Below, one piece after another: positions 4,912 to 8,202 of a stretch of 8,202 nucleotides of DNA. The stretch's first letter is position 1, and each line of letters opens with the position of its first letter. Both the position numbers and the translations under genes were made by a program. Where the stretch lies: the NCBI GenBank assembly GCA_029256035.1, contig JAQSYR010000048.1, forward strand, positions 1 to 8,202. The letters are read 5' to 3'. The notes beneath the pieces were generated by a model, which saw only the letters and a program-made list of their open reading frames with translations, had not been told where the DNA came from and made no database searches. The stretch is from Anaerocolumna sp. Its GTDB lineage: Bacteria; Bacillota; Clostridia; Lachnospirales; Lachnospiraceae.

Positions 4912-7842
4912 ATGAAAGAAAAACAACTAGTTTATGAAATCAACGACTTTTCATTAAATAACCATGACTTAATACTCCAGGAAACAGTTTTTCATAATGC
5001 AAATGGGTATCTTGGTGTTCGATCAAATTTTGAAGAAGGATATCCAGATGATTTTATGACCATTCGAGGAACTTATATTAATGGTTTTTATGATCTGGCG
5101 GAAATGAAGCAGGCAGAAAAATTGTATGGATTGGTAGAAAAGAAGCAGACTATGTTAAATGTGGCAGATACCCAATCTGTTTTACTAATAATAGAGGATG
5201 AAGTTTTTAGTTTGTTTAAAGGCAAAATCTTAAGATCCAAACGATGGCTTGATATGGAGCAAGGAATAACCGGAAGAACCATTGTATGGAAATCACCGGA
5301 AGGTAAAGAAGTTGAAATAATAATAAAAAGAATGGCTTCCTTTTACCAATTATCTTTATTTACTATTGAATATGAAGTTCGATCCATGAACTTTAACGGT
5401 GAATTACAATTCATATCGAAGCATTCTGGCGATGTGTCTAACTATTCCAATCCTGATGACCCAAGAGTAGCTGGGGAAAGTTTAACTCATTTGACACCTG
5501 ACCACATTATTGTTGAAGATTCTATTTCTTATGTTACCTCCCATACGGCAAAATCAGGATTAACCGTATGTAGTGGAGTAAAGAATCTGCTTTCAAAAGA
5601 GGCGGTATATGATTTTGCCCTAGATGGACATAGTGTGATAACCAGTATGAAAACAGACATTAAAAGGAATGAGATAGTTACACTAAAAAAATACACTGTA
5701 ATTTGTGATTCTATAAGAGAAAAGAATTGCATAGCAGCAGCTGTAAAAAAAATGAATACGGCATTAACCTGTTCTCTGGAACAATTATATCAGGAACAGC
5801 GTGACTATTTGAAAAAATTTTGGGATAACTGTTATTTGGAAATCCAAGGTGATAATGAACTTAGTCTTGCCGTGAATTATAATATGTATCAATTGATTCA
5901 GTCTGTAGGAAAAGATGAATATAGTAATGTGGCAGCGAAAGGATTAAGTGGTGAAGGGTATGAAGGACATTATTTTTGGGATACAGAAATGTATATTCAG
6001 CCATTTTTTATTCTTACTCAGCCTCAAATTGCTAAAAAATTAATTGAATACCGATATGCTATTTTAGATTATGCAAGAGAAAATGCTAAATTACTGGGAC
6101 ACTCAAAAGGTGCCTTATATCCATGGCGTACCATTATGGGAGAAGAATGTTCCGGCTACTTTCCATCTGGTGCAGCTCAGTACCATATTAATGGTGATAT
6201 TGCATATTCAGTTATTTCTTATTATCTTGCGACAAAAGACTTAGATTTTGTGGAAGAAAAAGGAGCAGAAATCCTATTTGAAACAGCAAGATTGTGGATG
6301 GATGTTGGAAACTATTATAAGGGGCAGTTTCGAATTAATGAAGTTACAGGACCCGATGAGTATACTTGTCTGGTAAACAATAATTATTATACAAACGCAT
6401 CTGCAAAATTCAACCTGAAATGGGCAGTAAAATTTTATAATCTGTTGATGGAATCCGATAAAATCAAGAATGTGGTGGATAAAATTAATATTACGAAGGA
6501 TGAAATAGAGGAGTTTTTGAAGGCAGCAGATTGTATGTATCTGCCTTATGATGAAGCTTTAAATATAAACCCTCAGGATGATTCATTTTTAGAGAAAAAA
6601 ATATGGAACCTGTGTGAGACACCAAAAGATAATTTCCCCCTTCTTTTGCATTATCATCCAATGCATTTATATCGCCATCAGGTATGTAAACAGGCGGATA
6701 CCGTTCTTGCACACTACATATTTGAGGATATGCAGCCTTTGGACACAATCAAAAAATCCTTTGAATATTATGAAAAAATAACTACTCATGATTCTTCTTT
6801 ATCAACCTGTATTTTTAGTATTGTTGCATCAAAGCTTGGCTTGGAAGAAAAAGCATATCTTTATTTTGGAGATTCTGCAAAGCTGGATTTATTTAATACC
6901 CACAAGAATACCAAAGATGGAATACATACGGCAAATATGGGTGGAAGTTATATGTCAATTGTTTATGGATTTGCCGGCCTAAGGTTAAAAGAAGACGGCC
7001 TGCATTTGTATCCTAGACTTCCGAAACAATGGAAAAGTTATGGTTTTTTGATACACTATGAAGACAGCAAAATTCAGATAAATATAAAAAAAGATGCGAT
7101 TTTCTTACAGCTTTTAGAAGGAAACTCTAAACTGGTAAATGTCTACGGAAATACTTATACTTTAGTAGATAAACTAGAAATTAGAAATTATAAATATAAG
7201 GCTGTTATCTTTGATTTAGATGGAGTAATCTGTCACACAGATGAATTTCACTTTCAGGCATGGAAACAGATTGCAGATAAATTATCAGTATATTTTGATG
7301 AAAAAATTAATGATAAATTAAGAGGCGTAAGCCGAATGGATAGCCTTGCGATTATTTTAGAACAAAAACCTGAGTTGGTGTTAACAGAGGAAGAAAAAAC
7401 AGCATTAGCAGAAGAGAAAAATGAGAGATATCAGATGCTTCCTGAACAAATGTCGCCAGATTCCTTAGATGCTAAAGTTAAAAATACTTTGCATTATTTA
7501 AAGGAAAAAGGGCTAAAGCTAGGGATTGGTTCCTCTAGTAAAAATGCCAAGATTATCTTGCAAAAGCTAGGCCTAATAGATTTCTTTGATGCTATTTCCG
7601 ATGGCACTAATATTACACACTCGAAACCTGACCCAGAAGTATTTATAAAAGCCAGTGAGTATCTTAAAATACCAGCACCTGACTGTCTTGTGGTGGAAGA
7701 TGCTAATTCAGGGCTAGAAGCTGCAAAGTTGGCTGGAATGGATTGTGCTGCAATTGGTGAAGGTGTTACTTCAGGACTGGCTGATTTTAATTTGAATTCT
7801 TTTGCAGATTTGCCTAAGGTTACCGAAGGAAACTATTTATAG
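4912..7842 (+). CDS. Bifunctional GH65 alpha-glucoside phosphorylase / beta-phosphoglucomutase fusion
   Basis: A cytoplasmic 976-residue protein combining two enzymes that are usually separate. Residues about 10-755 are a complete GH65 phosphorylase: N-terminal beta-sandwich (from DLILQETVFHNANGYLGVRSNFEEG), helical barrel (about 320-690) and a small C-terminal beta domain. The motif WDTE (356-359) belongs to the glucose site, Glu483 in VTGPDEY matches the general acid (Glu487 of Lactobacillus brevis maltose phosphorylase), and KQAD (593-596) is conserved. Residues about 760-976 are a HAD-type beta-phosphoglucomutase with DLDGV (nucleophile Asp768, acid/base Asp770), His780, GVSR (Arg808), SSSKN (Ser874, Lys877), Lys905 in SKPDP and Glu929-Asp930. 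All correspond to Lactococcus PgmB residues. No ATG, GTG or TTG start lies at the junction, and the frame is uninterrupted, so the fusion is genuine. Predicted flow is disaccharide plus phosphate to beta-glucose 1-phosphate, then glucose 6-phosphate. GAGAGG at 4899-4904 gives 7-base spacing to the ATG. The exact disaccharide (kojibiose, nigerose, trehalose or other) is undetermined. Confidence 0.93.
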   Translation: MKEKQLVYEINDFSLNNHDLILQETVFHNANGYLGVRSNFEEGYPDDFMTIRGTYINGFYDLAEMKQAEKLYGLVEKKQTMLNVADTQSVLLIIEDEVFSLFKGKILRSKRWLDMEQGITGRTIVWKSPEGKEVEIIIKRMASFYQLSLFTIEYEVRSMNFNGELQFISKHSGDVSNYSNPDDPRVAGESLTHLTPDHIIVEDSISYVTSHTAKSGLTVCSGVKNLLSKEAVYDFALDGHSVITSMKTDIKRNEIVTLKKYTVICDSIREKNCIAAAVKKMNTALTCSLEQLYQEQRDYLKKFWDNCYLEIQGDNELSLAVNYNMYQLIQSVGKDEYSNVAAKGLSGEGYEGHYFWDTEMYIQPFFILTQPQIAKKLIEYRYAILDYARENAKLLGHSKGALYPWRTIMGEECSGYFPSGAAQYHINGDIAYSVISYYLATKDLDFVEEKGAEILFETARLWMDVGNYYKGQFRINEVTGPDEYTCLVNNNYYTNASAKFNLKWAVKFYNLLMESDKIKNVVDKINITKDEIEEFLKAADCMYLPYDEALNINPQDDSFLEKKIWNLCETPKDNFPLLLHYHPMHLYRHQVCKQADTVLAHYIFEDMQPLDTIKKSFEYYEKITTHDSSLSTCIFSIVASKLGLEEKAYLYFGDSAKLDLFNTHKNTKDGIHTANMGGSYMSIVYGFAGLRLKEDGLHLYPRLPKQWKSYGFLIHYEDSKIQINIKKDAIFLQLLEGNSKLVNVYGNTYTLVDKLEIRNYKYKAVIFDLDGVICHTDEFHFQAWKQIADKLSVYFDEKINDKLRGVSRMDSLAIILEQKPELVLTEEEKTALAEEKNERYQMLPEQMSPDSLDAKVKNTLHYLKEKGLKLGIGSSSKNAKIILQKLGLIDFFDAISDGTNITHSKPDPEVFIKASEYLKIPAPDCLVVEDANSGLEAAKLAGMDCAAIGEGVTSGLADFNLNSFADLPKVTEGNYL

Positions 7843-7916
7843 ATTTGATTGGAGTGGCAATAGTTAATTCATATAAAAAGATGAATAACAACGTATATAT
7901 AGTCATCATCAAATCT
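7841..7916 (+). repeat. Long-range inverted repeat spanning the stop codon and 3' UTR of the fusion gene
   Basis: AGATTTGAT (7841-7849, overlapping the TAG stop) is perfectly complementary to ATCAAATCT (7908-7916). The 58-base loop holds a smaller hairpin, ATTCAT (7867-7872) with ATGAAT (7881-7886). It is AT-rich and lacks a T-run, so it is not a terminator itself. It may be a 3'-end mRNA structure next to the terminator, or coincidence. Confidence 0.4.
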
Positions 7917-7926
7917 GAATATGTAT

Positions 7927-7977
7927 AAAATGGAGCAGAAGTAAAGGGATATCCTTTCCTGGGTTTGCTCCATTTTT
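7927..7977. terminator. Intrinsic terminator of the operon, probably bidirectional
   Basis: AAAATGGAGCA (7927-7937) pairs perfectly with TGCTCCATTTT (7966-7976), 11 base pairs, and an inner AAAGG (7943-7947) with CCTTT (7953-7957) adds structure to the loop. On the plus strand the stem ends in five T (7973-7977). On the minus strand the A-run at 7927-7930 becomes a short T-run. Because the amidase gene converges from the right, the element can serve both transcripts. Confidence 0.88.
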
Positions 7978-8012
7978 ATTGGATTTAATTTCAGTAGTAG
8001 TTCTGGATAAAG

Positions 8013-8202
8013 CTAGCTATTTGCAAGTCCAAAGTAATTTAATAATCCTTGATAGATAGCATATGCGTAATCCCATTGTTGATTTCTTAATCTTTGTGAA
8101 TCGCTGTAATTTGTTATATAACCCATTTCCACTAGAGCGGCCGGCATGTTAGTGTTACGGAGCACATATAGACTTGGATTTAAACGGAGCCCATTATTTT
8201 TA
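8013..8202 (-). CDS. N-acetylmuramoyl-L-alanine amidase (Amidase_3), C-terminal part, truncated by window edge
   Basis: Translating the minus strand from 8201 down to the stop at 8015-8013 gives 62 residues. They begin KNNGLRLNPSLYVLRNTN and continue MPAALVEMGYITNYSDSQRL, then an amphipathic helix (YAYAIYQGLLNYFGL) to the end. The pattern L-x-V-L-R-x-T-x-M-P-A-x-L-V-E-x-G-(Y/F)-(I/L)-(T/S)-N, then D and L, is the hallmark of zinc-dependent peptidoglycan amidases of the CwlB/CwlD/AmiC type. The Glu of LVEMG is the conserved catalytic glutamate; the zinc-ligand His and Glu residues would lie further upstream, beyond the window. The enzyme cleaves the bond between MurNAc and L-Ala in cell-wall stem peptides and usually acts outside the membrane. 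It is convergent with the sugar operon and functionally unrelated to it. Whether it carries extra wall-binding or signal domains cannot be seen. Confidence 0.9.
   Translation of the reverse strand, partial: KNNGLRLNPSLYVLRNTNMPAALVEMGYITNYSDSQRLRNQQWDYAYAIYQGLLNYFGLANS

Noticed and set aside
6491..6748. 85-codon minus-strand open frame within the GH65 region
   Set aside because: It lies fully inside the conserved phosphorylase barrel on the other strand, with no family resemblance or start signal.
6788..6982. 64-codon plus-strand frame inside the fusion gene
   Set aside because: Out-of-frame shadow of the GH65 coding sequence; the main frame is continuous through it, so it does not indicate a frameshift.
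7190..7842. Separate beta-phosphoglucomutase gene
   Set aside because: No stop codon before it, no start codon or ribosome binding site at the domain boundary; it is part of the fusion.
1..8202. Mobile elements, CRISPR arrays, tRNA or rRNA genes, or a novel defence system
   Set aside because: No transposase or integrase frames, no regularly spaced repeats, and no cloverleaf or rRNA-like segments seen; gene content is ordinary carbohydrate metabolism apart from the fusion.

Overview
The window is AT-rich chromosomal DNA with strong AGGAGG-type ribosome binding sites, intrinsic terminators and lipoprotein or permease genes typical of a low-GC Firmicute. A Lachnospiraceae/Clostridium-type anaerobe is the best guess, because such genomes carry many LacI / CUT1 ABC / GH65 phosphorylase clusters. 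Species cannot be fixed from the sequence alone.

Layout. Bases 2-415 (+) are the 3' end of a secreted-type trypsin-like serine peptidase with a GNSGGP active-site motif. It is followed after 69 bp by a LacI-family repressor (485-1456), which ends at a strong intrinsic terminator (1502-1549). A sigma-A-like promoter (TTGACA, 17 bp, TATTAT) at 1611-1639 then starts a four-gene operon. The genes are a lipoprotein sugar-binding protein (1685-2983), two CUT1 permeases (3137-4012 and 4012-4848, stop and start overlapping by one base) and a 976-residue two-domain enzyme (4912-7842). A bidirectional-looking terminator (7927-7977) closes the operon. A convergent minus-strand gene, the 3' end of an N-acetylmuramoyl-L-alanine amidase, enters from the right edge (8013-8202). 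The interval between binding protein and first permease holds a 13-bp perfect stem-loop (3028-3075) and an imperfect CG-centred palindrome (3105-3120).

How it fits together. The binding protein captures an oligosaccharide, probably an alpha-glucoside, and the two permeases import it using an ATPase encoded elsewhere. The GH65 half of the last protein splits it with inorganic phosphate to beta-glucose 1-phosphate plus an acceptor sugar. The fused C-terminal beta-phosphoglucomutase half converts beta-glucose 1-phosphate to glucose 6-phosphate for glycolysis. The gene content resembles the E. coli ycj cluster (ycjNOP transporter, ycjT GH65 kojibiose phosphorylase, ycjU beta-PGM, ycjW LacI regulator), but here the phosphorylase and mutase are one polypeptide. 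This fusion, with all recognisable catalytic residues of both halves retained, is the most notable thing in the window. The actual disaccharide cannot be deduced with certainty; the putative acceptor loop does not look like that of maltose phosphorylases. No stretch over 300 bases lacks a gene, and I saw no mobile element, CRISPR array, tRNA or rRNA.
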